Assembly (NCBI GenBank): GCA_902363835.1
Contig: CABJBM010000007.1
Span: 1 to 64,000, forward strand
Origin: Lachnospiraceae bacterium
Lineage (GTDB): Bacteria; Bacillota; Clostridia; Lachnospirales; Lachnospiraceae
Reading direction: 5' to 3'
DNA: 64,000 nucleotides
Below, piece after piece: positions 1-8,567 of the stretch. Position numbers and translations under genes: made by a program. A model generated the notes under the pieces. That model made no database searches and was not told where the DNA came from. It saw only the letters and a program-made list of their open reading frames with translations. Every line of letters begins with the position of its first letter. The first letter of the stretch is position 1.

Positions 1-132
1 ACCTTTCATATTGATATTTTAACGTGTTAAACTTTTCGTGTCCACACTTATATACTAACACCAATAACATTTAGAAATATCACTTGTTATTCCATACTTA
101 ATATCTTCTTCTATAGCCATTGCTAAGGCAAT
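1..132. other. AT-rich flank, nothing recognised
   Basis: AT-rich sequence between the left window edge and the stop codon of the first gene. I see no open frame, hairpin terminator or repeat that I would defend here. Confidence 0.4.
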
Positions 133-930
133 TCATTCATGAGCAAAATTATCTTTTGCTCCTTTTTCAATAATTAAAGAAAGAAATTCTCTATCAATAT
201 CTCTATATCCTTCTTTAAAGATTTCAATATGCTCTTTTATCATCTCTAATTGTAATTCCAAAGAATCATACAATACATCAAAATGGCTCTTTATGTTTTC
301 AATGTCCTCACCCTTTGCCAGTACTATATTTTCATATAATTTTGTAAAAACAAATAAAGTACATATTAATGCCCAAAAAGGCCCATTCACTTTTTCGGTA
401 GAGAAACTCATGTTTTCACTCTCAAAATAACAATACATAATATCAAAGCTACAATGACTGAACTTACATAAAAAATCATACAATGGTCTAAAGTATCTCT
501 GCTCGCTTTCGCTAACATATTTGGACGGGCCTGATACTAATTGCCCCAAAAACTTTTCATTATCATTTATGATTACATACTTACCTTTAAGCTTGCCTTT
601 TTTGGCAAACCCCATAGCAATTTCATATGGATTAATAATAAAATCAGCAATTGCTTTCTCCATTTTATCAACATCTTTTGAGCGGATTGATGTACGAATA
701 TATTGACTTATTATATAATTTTCCAAAAGACTTCTTACCAAGATAAAAATATCTTCATTCATTGGTAAATTATTGCTATTTAACAGACTTCTAATTGCTC
801 TTAAAGTTTTTGTACTTTTAGTCATTACAAAATAATCAAATTCATATATGTATGTATACTTTGATGCACTACTTCCCCGCCCTTTGTCCAAACAATTCAA
901 ATATTCAATAAGACCATCCGGCGTCGCCAA
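133..930 (-). CDS. DUF5677-like protein, 5' end probably broken
   Basis: A 265-codon open frame starting at a TTG. The protein is mostly helical, with a run resembling the RSLLE segment around residue 67 of DUF5677-type proteins; family assignment is tentative and function unknown. The TTG has no convincing ribosome site. The same frame stays open and protein-like for 23 codons upstream (reading ..RFCENLATPDGL..) until a TAG at 1002-1000, beyond which an N-terminal piece with a good ribosome site continues. The gene therefore looks like one frame cut by a nonsense codon, with the remainder possibly translated from an internal start. Composition is much more AT-rich than genes to the right, which suggests acquisition. 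Confidence 0.6.
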   Translation of the reverse strand: MATPDGLIEYLNCLDKGRGSSASKYTYIYEFDYFVMTKSTKTLRAIRSLLNSNNLPMNEDIFILVRSLLENYIISQYIRTSIRSKDVDKMEKAIADFIINPYEIAMGFAKKGKLKGKYVIINDNEKFLGQLVSGPSKYVSESEQRYFRPLYDFLCKFSHCSFDIMYCYFESENMSFSTEKVNGPFWALICTLFVFTKLYENIVLAKGEDIENIKSHFDVLYDSLELQLEMIKEHIEIFKEGYRDIDREFLSLIIEKGAKDNFAHE

Positions 931-999
931 GTTTTCACAAAACCGTTTCGAATATAATATTAGTCTGTTAATTATTTTATATGCTCTTGTGTAGAGAAA

Positions 1000-1041
1000 C
1001 TATATTTTTTCAAAATATTTTTCCTCTTCCATATTTTTCAA
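1000..1041 (-). pseudogene. N-terminal fragment of the DUF5677-like gene
   Basis: A TTG at 1041 follows an AGGTG ribosome site with 7-base spacing and opens 13 codons (LKNMEEEKYFEKI) that end in TAG at 1002-1000. It is in the same frame as the gene that continues to 133. Read through the TAG, the two parts make one continuous protein, so this is best explained as the true start of that gene separated by a nonsense codon. Confidence 0.5.
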
Positions 1042-1124
1042 TGCATTTCACCTCATTTTGGAATCATCAAGCTCTATATACAGATATCTTATCTCTCATT
1101 AATCAGCCCATCTATAACCTATAT

Positions 1125-1153
1125 ATACTATACTACATCACTAACTTAATCAA
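1125..1153 (-). promoter_or_regulatory. possible sigma-A promoter
   Basis: TTGATT (1153-1148) and TAGTAT (1130-1125) separated by 17 bases, upstream of the broken DUF5677-like gene. The region is so AT-rich that chance matches are likely. Confidence 0.3.
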
Positions 1154-1267
1154 ATTCAAATTAATTTCTATTTTTTAGAAAAATCCAGTTATGTTTTCAA
1201 TTATTTTAAGTTTTATAAATATATATTCTTAATTACTATTGTACAACAAAGAAGCAAATCTCACAAT

Positions 1268-1307
1268 AAAAAAACAAGGCACGGATTATTATTTCCGCCC
1301 TTGTTTT
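1268..1307 (-). terminator. Rho-independent terminator after the rRNA methyltransferase gene
   Basis: Arms at 1271-1279 and 1299-1307 (AAAACAAGG/CCTTGTTTT) with an extra CGG/CCG pairing inside, followed on the minus strand by a T run at 1274-1268. It lies 41 bases past the stop of the methyltransferase gene. Confidence 0.75.
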
Positions 1308-1347
1308 ATAATATTGCCTCATATACAATTGAAAGTAACTCATAATA

Positions 1348-2703
1348 CTATTTTCGACTTAATTCGACACAAACTTCACAATTCCCCGTAGAAGGAAACA
1401 TATCCACACAACAGACCTTCTCCACCCGATACCCTCTCTCCTGAAGAACCACCAAATCCCTCACCAAACTGGTCGGCTTACAAGAAACATACACCAGCCT
1501 GTCCACACCAAAATCAATGATCTTCCCCAACGCCTTTGGATGAATCCCATCTCTGGGAGGATCCAGAATAATCAAATCCGGCTTATCCTTTAATTCATCA
1601 ATAACCTTAAGAACATCCCCGTCAATAAATTCACAATTTTCAAGTCCGTTCAGCCTTGTATTCTCTCTAGCCGCTTCCACGGCCTCTTTCACAATCTCCA
1701 CGCCCACCACTTTTTTGGCAACTGGCGCAATGATCTGAGCAATCGTACCGGTTCCGCTATATAAATCAAATACCACCTTATCCTTGGTATCTCCCACATA
1801 CCCTCTCACCGTCTCATACAGAACTTCTGCCCCAAGGGAATTGGTCTGAAAAAAGGAAAACGGGGAAATTTTGAATTTCAGCCCTAAAAGCTCTTCATAA
1901 AAATAATCCTGTCCATATAAAATATCGGTCCGGTCACTTTTAACCACATCTGCCAGACTGTCATTTAATATATGAAGAATTCCAACGATCTTTCCATTTA
2001 AAGGAAGTTCCAGCAGCATTTCCGTAAAAGGCTTTAAATCCAAATCTTCCTGGGTCGTAGTAACCAATGCTACCAAAATCTCACCGGTCTTCACAGCACG
2101 GCGCACCAAAAGATGACGCAGATATCCGGTATGCTGCATCTTCTTATAAAACCCGATCCCCAGTTTCTCAAAATATTCCTTTACCACCTTCAGAATATTA
2201 CAGAAGTCCGGATTAACTATCCTGCATTCCGTAGTGGTCACCACGTCGTAAAAACTTCCTCTCTTATGCATGCCCAAAGCCAGAGGACCATCTTTATATT
2301 CATCCCCAAAGGAAAACTCCATTTTATTCCGGTATTCAGCTTCCACGGGGCTTGGCCGTATTCCTTCAAATTCATAATCCTCACAGACTCCGTCTATAAG
2401 GGCCTTTACCTGCTGCTCTTTGATCTTAAGCTGTTCCTCATATGGAATGGTCTGATAAACACAGCCTCCGCAGCTTCCGAAATGAGGGCAGGGATCTTCT
2501 GCCGATTCCAGGCTTGAATGCTCCAGCACCTCAAGAATCCGTCCCTCACAGCGCCCTCCCCTTTTTTTGTTTATCATAACCCGTACCTTTTGGCCGGGAA
2601 GTGCATGCTTTACCGTAATCTTTCCTTCCAGAAGCTCAATGATCCCTTTGTCCGGAAAGTCAAATCTTTCAATGGTTCCTTCGTATATCTCACCCTTTTT
2701 CAC
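1348..2703 (-). CDS. rlmD: 23S rRNA (uracil-C5)-methyltransferase, RlmD/RlmCD type
   Basis: A 451-residue SAM-dependent methyltransferase of the TrmA/RumA family that makes 5-methyluridine in 23S rRNA. It has an N-terminal TRAM-like domain, an iron-sulfur cysteine cluster (CPHFGSCGGC), the SAM motif DLYSGTGTI, the DPPRDG motif and a catalytic cysteine in VSCKPTSLVRDL. I chose the GTG at 2703 because GAGGAG lies 8 bases before it and the TRAM-like domain starts there; the frame is open further upstream but reads as non-protein sequence. In Firmicutes one enzyme of this family often modifies both U747 and U1939, and which sites apply here cannot be told from sequence. Confidence 0.9.
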   Translation of the reverse strand: MKKGEIYEGTIERFDFPDKGIIELLEGKITVKHALPGQKVRVMINKKRGGRCEGRILEVLEHSSLESAEDPCPHFGSCGGCVYQTIPYEEQLKIKEQQVKALIDGVCEDYEFEGIRPSPVEAEYRNKMEFSFGDEYKDGPLALGMHKRGSFYDVVTTTECRIVNPDFCNILKVVKEYFEKLGIGFYKKMQHTGYLRHLLVRRAVKTGEILVALVTTTQEDLDLKPFTEMLLELPLNGKIVGILHILNDSLADVVKSDRTDILYGQDYFYEELLGLKFKISPFSFFQTNSLGAEVLYETVRGYVGDTKDKVVFDLYSGTGTIAQIIAPVAKKVVGVEIVKEAVEAARENTRLNGLENCEFIDGDVLKVIDELKDKPDLIILDPPRDGIHPKALGKIIDFGVDRLVYVSCKPTSLVRDLVVLQERGYRVEKVCCVDMFPSTGNCEVCVELSRK

Positions 2704-2843
2704 TATACGCGCTCCTCTTCTATCTTTACTTCTGCCGCAAATGTACCGGAGGCAGGAATGCTTGTGTTCCGGCTTCTTCCAACCGAGCAAAAAAGCGTGT
2801 CTCACTGTCTGAGGCACGCTCTTTCTTTTTAATAATGCCGATC

Positions 2844-3137
2844 CTACTCTTCAGAACCTTCGCCCGGTTTATCGTCTTCAAAGAAATCATCGTCGAAATC
2901 GTCATCAAAGTCGTCTTCGAAATCTTCTAAATAGTCCGGTGTGAAGAAACGGTATACGGTATAAGCAATTCCTGCTACCGCCGCCACTGCACCTATGATA
3001 GCCAGTACCCAGAGGATACAGTTTTTCTTCTTCTCTTCCTGTTCTCTTCTATGAAGTAATTCATTCATTCTGCTTGAGTTCATGAGATCTTCCAGCTTGC
3101 TCATAGCTTCTTTACTCATTGCATCAAATCTGTTCAT
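2844..3137 (-). CDS. small membrane protein with acidic tail
   Basis: A 97-residue protein: a charged amphipathic N-terminus (MNRFDAMSKEAMSKLEDLM), one transmembrane helix around residues 40-62 (ILWVLAIIGAVAAVAGIAY), then a tail that is almost all Asp, Glu and Phe. It resembles short DUF4366-like membrane proteins of Lachnospiraceae, but I cannot assign a function. The ATG at 3137 has AGGA about 9 bases upstream; an upstream in-frame extension to 3218 runs through a palindromic repeat and is unlikely to be translated. Confidence 0.7.
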   Translation of the reverse strand: MNRFDAMSKEAMSKLEDLMNSSRMNELLHRREQEEKKKNCILWVLAIIGAVAAVAGIAYTVYRFFTPDYLEDFEDDFDDDFDDDFFEDDKPGEGSEE

Positions 3138-3167
3138 ATCTCCACGTCCTTTCTGAGAGCCCTGCGT

Positions 3168-3245
3168 TTTTATGCCCATTTGTTCAGGGCAGAACCCACC
3201 CCGCATTATTGGGTGCAAAGGAATGCTTATAAGGCATTTCCTTTA
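3168..3245. repeat. single copy of the palindromic repeat family
   Basis: Contains a TGCCC..GGGCA hairpin (TGCCCATTTGTTCAGGGCA) followed by ATGCTTATAAGGCAT and TTCC. The same order of elements makes up each unit of the array at 5676-5875, so this is a diverged copy of the same element on the other side of pcrA. Confidence 0.5.
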
Positions 3246-3354
3246 TATCTTTCGGCTAAGTTTTAGTCTCCCTGCCTATCGCAGTTATTATACCATTATA
3301 TTGATTCTTTTACTATCATTTTTGCTTTTTTTTAATAAATTATGTATTTTTAGA

Positions 3355-5643
3355 TCAAACTCGGACAAGTTTCAGCTTTGCAAAGGAAGCAAACATTTTT
3401 TTGACGCCTGCCTGATCAAACCGGACCGTGACCTCAAAATCCCTTCCGCCGTCCTTGACCTCCAACACTTCGCCTTCCCCAAACTTCACATGACTGACCC
3501 GGTCCCCTTCTTTATAGTTTAAAGAGGAGTCCTTTTCTACGGTAAATGTTTTGCCAAAGCCCGGCGTTGACGCAGGCGCCGCGGTCTTTGACGCATATGC
3601 ATTGTTTCCAGGCCCAAAACTGCTGACGCCTGCCGTCCGGCCGGTTGATCTTGATTTTCCCCATGGCAGACCGCTGTCATCGTAATCAGGGGTCCGGGAA
3701 GCGGACAGTCTTGATTCCAGCTTACTTGAATCCAAAAGATCACCAGGAATCTCATCTATGAAACGGCTGACCTTGGAATATCTGGTTTCTCCATTGACCA
3801 TACGCTGCCTTGCCGCTGTCATCATAAGAAAATTCCGGGCTCTGGTGATTCCCACATAGCAAAGCCGGCGTTCTTCTTCCACATCTTCCTTGTCATCCGA
3901 AGAAATGGACATCATACTTGGGAATAACCCGTCTTCCATTCCGCTTAAATACACTCTTGGAAATTCAAGTCCCTTGGCGCTGTGCAGTGTCATAAGGGTC
4001 ACTCTGTTTTCCGAATCATCCATTCGGTCCACATCAGCCACCAAAGCTACCTCTTCCAGAAATTCGTTCAGGTTGGGATGCTCATGCTCCCCTTCAAAGC
4101 TGACTGCTTTATTGACCAGCTCTTCTATATTTTCCAGTCGGGTCTGGTACTCGATCTCACCTTCTGTTTCCAGCTCCTTTAAATAACCGGTTTCATCTAA
4201 GATGTCTTCAATCAGCTCGTGAATGGAATACGTTTCCTCTTCAAGCCTTCCGCGGAAATCTTCGATCTGTTCCGTAAATTTAAGGATCTTCTCTGCCGCC
4301 TTTCCAAGTCCAGGCACTGCCTTTGCCCGGCAAAAGGCATCATAAATGGCAAATCCATGTTCAGAGGCAAATGCCTGCACTCTTCCCAGGCTGGTGGCCC
4401 CAATCCCGCGTTTTGGCACATTGATAATTCTTAAGGAGGATAAGTCATCTCTTCCATTGGCAATGGTTTTTAAATAAGCAAGAACATCCTTGATCTCCTT
4501 CCTCTGATAGAAGTTTACACCTCCAACCATACGGTATGGAACGTTGTGCTGAAGGCATTTTTCTTCAATCAGACGGGACTGGGCATTGGTTCTGTAAAGG
4601 ACAGCGCAGTCCTGGTAATCAGAAGAGCTGTTTAAAATGTCCCTGACAATGGCATCCGCTTCTTCTGAAGCGTTTTCAAACTGCTTAAACTGCACCAGAG
4701 GACCTTCCTCATTGGCGGTCCACAAGGTTTTGTCCTTTCGTCCTCTATTATGCCGGATCACTTCATTGGCTGCATTTAAAATGCTCTGGCTGGACCGGTA
4801 ATTCTGTTCCAGCTTAATCACCTTTGCCCCAGAATAAGCTTTTTCAAAGTTTAAGATATTTTCAATGTTGGCACCGCGGAATTTATAAATGGACTGGTCA
4901 TCATCTCCCACAACACATAGGTTTCTGTATTTTCCAGCCAGCAGGCTTATGAGTTTAAACTGGGCCGTATTGGTATCCTGATACTCATCTACCATGATAT
5001 ATTTAAAACGCTCCTGATAATAATCCAGGATCTCCTGGTTATTTTGGAACAGCTGCACGGTCTTCATGATCAAATCATCAAAATCCAGGGCATTGTTCTT
5101 CTTTAACTGGTTCTGGTATTCTTTGTAAATCTGAGCTACCTTTTTCTGTCTGAAATCCCCACCTGCGTTCAGTTCAAATTCCTCAGCCGTCACAAGTTCG
5201 TTCTTTGCTGTGGAAATAAATCCCAGCATTGCCCGGTCCTTATAGACCTTTGGATCCATATCAAGGCCTTTTAATACATGGCGCATCAGAGTTTTCTGAT
5301 CGTCGGAATCATATATGGTAAAATTCGTCGTATAACCAAGATTTTCGATGTGCCGTCTGAGAATGCGCACACAGGATGAATGAAAGGTGGAGACCCAGAT
5401 GCTGTCCGCACCAAAGCCCACCAGACGGTCCACACGCTCCCTCATCTCTCCCGCAGCCTTATTGGTAAAAGTGATGGCCAGAATATTCCATGGATTGATG
5501 TTTTTCTCTTCTATTAAATAAGCAATGCGGTGGGTGAGAACCCTGGTCTTGCCGGACCCGGCTCCCGCCAGCACAAGAAGCGGTCCCTCCGTATGGAGTA
5601 CCGCTTCTTTTTGCATTGGGTTTAATGTATCGTAAATACTCAT
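3355..5643 (-). CDS. pcrA: ATP-dependent DNA helicase PcrA (UvrD family)
   Basis: A 762-residue superfamily 1A 3'-5' helicase, the usual length for PcrA, acting in nucleotide excision repair, replication restart and removal of RecA or stalled polymerase. All motifs are visible: Walker A GAGSGKT near residue 30, DEYQDTN, GDDDQSIYKFRGA, QNYRS, TLHSAKGLEF and RRLCYVGITRA. A low-complexity linker leads to a C-terminal Tudor-like RNA-polymerase-binding domain (KEGDRVSHVKFGEGEV). The ribosome site (AAAGG/GAAAG) is 13 or more bases from the ATG and is weak, and a palindromic repeat array fills the upstream region. Confidence 0.96.
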   Translation of the reverse strand: MSIYDTLNPMQKEAVLHTEGPLLVLAGAGSGKTRVLTHRIAYLIEEKNINPWNILAITFTNKAAGEMRERVDRLVGFGADSIWVSTFHSSCVRILRRHIENLGYTTNFTIYDSDDQKTLMRHVLKGLDMDPKVYKDRAMLGFISTAKNELVTAEEFELNAGGDFRQKKVAQIYKEYQNQLKKNNALDFDDLIMKTVQLFQNNQEILDYYQERFKYIMVDEYQDTNTAQFKLISLLAGKYRNLCVVGDDDQSIYKFRGANIENILNFEKAYSGAKVIKLEQNYRSSQSILNAANEVIRHNRGRKDKTLWTANEEGPLVQFKQFENASEEADAIVRDILNSSSDYQDCAVLYRTNAQSRLIEEKCLQHNVPYRMVGGVNFYQRKEIKDVLAYLKTIANGRDDLSSLRIINVPKRGIGATSLGRVQAFASEHGFAIYDAFCRAKAVPGLGKAAEKILKFTEQIEDFRGRLEEETYSIHELIEDILDETGYLKELETEGEIEYQTRLENIEELVNKAVSFEGEHEHPNLNEFLEEVALVADVDRMDDSENRVTLMTLHSAKGLEFPRVYLSGMEDGLFPSMMSISSDDKEDVEEERRLCYVGITRARNFLMMTAARQRMVNGETRYSKVSRFIDEIPGDLLDSSKLESRLSASRTPDYDDSGLPWGKSRSTGRTAGVSSFGPGNNAYASKTAAPASTPGFGKTFTVEKDSSLNYKEGDRVSHVKFGEGEVLEVKDGGRDFEVTVRFDQAGVKKMFASFAKLKLVRV

Positions 5644-5675
5644 AAATTATACCGTACTTTCCTTTCCATTTTATT

Positions 5676-5875
5676 GCCCGTATTTTCAGGGCATACGGGG
5701 AGCCTTATGGCGTTCCTCTTTACCGCCCGTTTTCCTGGGTATAAAATTATGCCTAATGGCGTTTCCACTTTGCTTCCCATCTTTCTGAAATATGAAAGTA
5801 TGCCTGTATGGCATTCTGCTATATTAACCATCTTTCCGGGACATGAAAGTATGCCTCCATGGCATTTCCTCACTC
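5676..5875. repeat. tandem array of ~51-bp palindromic units
   Basis: Four diverged units lie head to tail; the ATGGC core recurs at 5707, 5756, 5808 and 5859 (spacing 49, 52, 51). Each unit has a CCC..TTTTC..GGG half and an ATGCC-TnnA-TGGCAT palindrome, so each could fold as two hairpins. Units are near multiples of three, which leaves a repetitive minus-strand frame open across the array (5640-5873); I regard that frame as a by-product. A related single copy lies at 3168-3245. Confidence 0.75.
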
Positions 5876-6730
5876 AGTAATCCCCAAATACTCTTTCAAC
5901 TTCCCCATATGTTCTTCCGCCAGACGCCGTCCATCCTCGTAAAGGGCCTCCAGCTTCCGCTTATCCTTTTCTGTTCTCTGAACCGTCACGTGTTTATCCG
6001 GACGGATGACATAGATCTTTCCTTCCTCTTCCAGCCGGTCAATCTCCTCCTGCATCCGGTTATACCGGTCCGGGACCTCCTTTAAGGTCTTCACAAACTC
6101 AGGCAAGGGGGCAAAATAACGCTCATACCCTCTTTTCGTCCACTTGTCAAGGGGCGGTTTCCGAAATCCACGCTCCCTGGTGAGGACTACAATGATTTTT
6201 TCATATCCCAAATCAATGGCCCTCTGGTATGCAATGGACATGGAGCAGCCTCCATCTAAATATTTCTTCCCTTTTACAGGGATCATGTTGGATAAAACGG
6301 GAAGGCTGCTGGAAGCCTTTACAGCACTGATAAAATCATCACAGGAACTCTTTTCAAAATATTCCGGTTTTCCCGTCTTACACCGGGTGGCAACCACCTC
6401 AAAGATCTGCTGGGATTTCCAAAAAGTATCATAATCAAAAGGGACCAGCGTATCGCATAATTCTCCAAACAGGAAATCAAAATTAAAAATGGAACGGTTT
6501 TTTACCATATTCCGAAAGCTTAAAAAACGTTTATCATTGACATAATCCAAATCCACCTTAATGGTTCGGCCGATCTGTTTGCTTACATAGCTCATACCGC
6601 ACATGGAACCGGCTGATACCCCATTTACATAGGACATCTCAATCCCCTGCTCCATGAATACATCCAAAACACCGGCTGTAAATACACCTCTTAAGGAACC
6701 CCCCTCTAAAACCAATGCGCCTTCTGTCAT
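5870..6730 (-). CDS. patatin-like phospholipase
   Basis: A 286-residue patatin-family serine hydrolase (acyl-lipid hydrolase) with the Ser-Asp dyad in place: GVSAGS with Ser39, DGG with Asp159, and the oxyanion loop GGSLRG at residues 10-15. It has no signal peptide, so it is probably cytosolic or membrane-associated. I start it at the ATG at 6730 because AGGTG sits 7 bases upstream; the longer frame from 6790 lacks homologous-looking sequence. It lies 61 bases after the ABC exporter genes on the same strand and is probably cotranscribed. Substrate is unknown. Confidence 0.85.
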   Translation of the reverse strand: MTEGALVLEGGSLRGVFTAGVLDVFMEQGIEMSYVNGVSAGSMCGMSYVSKQIGRTIKVDLDYVNDKRFLSFRNMVKNRSIFNFDFLFGELCDTLVPFDYDTFWKSQQIFEVVATRCKTGKPEYFEKSSCDDFISAVKASSSLPVLSNMIPVKGKKYLDGGCSMSIAYQRAIDLGYEKIIVVLTRERGFRKPPLDKWTKRGYERYFAPLPEFVKTLKEVPDRYNRMQEEIDRLEEEGKIYVIRPDKHVTVQRTEKDKRKLEALYEDGRRLAEEHMGKLKEYLGITE

Positions 6731-6791
6731 CTTTATCACCTCGCCTTCTATTCTATTGCATTTCCACCGTCCGGTCAATCCTTTTTCCAAA

Positions 6792-8567
6792 CTAGGCGAA
6801 CTGGCTCTGGTATAGTTTATAGTAAGCTCCCTTCAATTCCATCAGCTCCTCATGGCTTCCTGCCTCCATGATATTCCCCTGGTCAATGACAAAAATGCGG
6901 TCAGCCTTGCGGATGGTAGAAAGGCGGTGAGCGATGACAAAGGAAGTTCTGCCCTGTAAAAGGACATCAATTCCCTTCTGCACCAAAAGCTCGGTATGAG
7001 TATCAATGCTGGAGGTAGCTTCATCAAGAATGAGTATTCCCGGCCTTGACACCATGGTCCTGGCAAAAGCCAGAAGCTGCCTCTGTCCGATGGAAAGTCC
7101 TGATCCTCTCTCACTGATCACCGTATCGTATCCATTTTCCAGTTTCATGATAAATTCATGGGCATTGACCGCTTTGGCTGCCTCTATCACTTCTTCATCA
7201 GACGCTTCCAGGCGTCCGTACTTAATGTTATCCCGTATGGTTCCGGAGAACAGGAAATTATCCTGAGTCATGATCCCCATCTGGCTTCTTAAGCTTTTTA
7301 AGGTCACCTTTTTGATTTCATGGCCATCAATAAAAATCTTTCCCCCAGTGGTTTCATAAAAACGGCTGATCAGATTAACGATGGTGGTTTTCCCTGCGCC
7401 TGTAGGCCCTACCAGGGCAATGGTCTCTCCCGGCTTAACGGAAAAATTCACATCATCCAGGATCAGACGGTCCGGCTCATCCCCGTAAGCAAAGGATACA
7501 TGCTCAAAGACCACCTCTCCCTTAAGCTCAGGCAAAGGCAGGGCACCTTTCTCATCCGTAATTTCCGCTTCCGTATCAATGATATCAAAAATACGCTCCG
7601 CAGCAGAAATGTTAGTGGTTAACTTATTATAAAAGTTGGCTAAATTGCGGATTGGGCTCCAGAACATGGCAATGTAGGTGGAGAAAGCAAGGAAGGTACC
7701 GATTCCGATGTTTTCCACCCCAACGATCCGGATTCCGATGAAATACAGCAGGAAACCGCCCAGGCCCCATGTGACTTCTACCAGAGGGCCAAAGCCATCC
7801 GCCACAATGACCGCATCAAGGAAAGACTTGTAATGCTGGTTTACCAGGTCATGAAAGACCTCTTTTGTCTCCGGCTCGGCTGCAAAGCTCTGAATGATCC
7901 GGATGCCGGATAAATCTTCATGGACATAGGCATTTAAATTTGATGTCTTTTTGCGATAGATCTGCCACCTTCTATGTACGGTGGTTTCGATCAGGAACAT
8001 GCCCACCGCCAATATAGGAAGGGTCAGCAGCGCAGCCATTGCCAGGCGGTAATTCTTCACCAGCATGATGACCGCCACACAGGCAACCGTAAGTAAATCA
8101 GGGATCAGCTGGGTCACGCTGTCTGACAGCACATCCTTTAAGGAATTCACATCTCCGATGATCCTTGCAAGCACCTTTCCCGTAGGCCGGCTGTCAAAAA
8201 AGCCAAAGCCCAGGGTCTGAATATGTTTATAAAGCTCTTCTCTGATATTTAAAAGCACCCGGTTGGATACATCCGCCATAAGGCGCATACGCATCTTAGT
8301 CCCGGCAAGGAATAAGAAAAACAGCACCGTTGCTCCTGCACCCAGCCACAAAAGACCGGCTATATCCTTATTAGCCACACAGGAATTGATGGCATATTCC
8401 ATCATAAGGGGGGCAGACATGCTGATTGCTATGGTTCCGGCCATAATAAAAAGAACTATAACGATCTGTTTTTTAAAATCCAGAAGATACCGGTACAAGC
8501 GAAGCAGGGTATCTTTTTTGAATACTTCTTTTTGATCTTCATCTATTCTGCTTGAATTGACTGCCAT
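6792..8567 (-). CDS. ABC exporter half, permease plus ATPase (canonical Walker B)
   Basis: A 591-residue type IV ABC exporter: six transmembrane helices in residues 1-320, then a nucleotide-binding domain with Walker A GPTGAGKTT near residue 386 and Walker B ILILDEATSS with the catalytic Glu. The signature is LSIGQ rather than LSGGQ. Its start overlaps the end of the upstream exporter gene by 25 bases and has GGAGG upstream. With its partner it fits the BmrC/BmrD and LmrC/LmrD type of heterodimeric multidrug or lipid exporter; the substrate is not predictable. Confidence 0.9.
   Translation of the reverse strand: MAVNSSRIDEDQKEVFKKDTLLRLYRYLLDFKKQIVIVLFIMAGTIAISMSAPLMMEYAINSCVANKDIAGLLWLGAGATVLFFLFLAGTKMRMRLMADVSNRVLLNIREELYKHIQTLGFGFFDSRPTGKVLARIIGDVNSLKDVLSDSVTQLIPDLLTVACVAVIMLVKNYRLAMAALLTLPILAVGMFLIETTVHRRWQIYRKKTSNLNAYVHEDLSGIRIIQSFAAEPETKEVFHDLVNQHYKSFLDAVIVADGFGPLVEVTWGLGGFLLYFIGIRIVGVENIGIGTFLAFSTYIAMFWSPIRNLANFYNKLTTNISAAERIFDIIDTEAEITDEKGALPLPELKGEVVFEHVSFAYGDEPDRLILDDVNFSVKPGETIALVGPTGAGKTTIVNLISRFYETTGGKIFIDGHEIKKVTLKSLRSQMGIMTQDNFLFSGTIRDNIKYGRLEASDEEVIEAAKAVNAHEFIMKLENGYDTVISERGSGLSIGQRQLLAFARTMVSRPGILILDEATSSIDTHTELLVQKGIDVLLQGRTSFVIAHRLSTIRKADRIFVIDQGNIMEAGSHEELMELKGAYYKLYQSQFA

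Noticed and set aside
2704..2817. N-terminal extension of the rRNA methyltransferase
   Set aside because: A GTG at 2703 with a good ribosome site begins where the TRAM-like domain starts; the extension is not protein-like.
5640..5873. 77-codon minus-strand ORF overlapping the pcrA start as ATGA
   Set aside because: It is the tandem palindromic repeat read as codons; unit length near a multiple of three leaves it open, and the start is an unsupported GTG.
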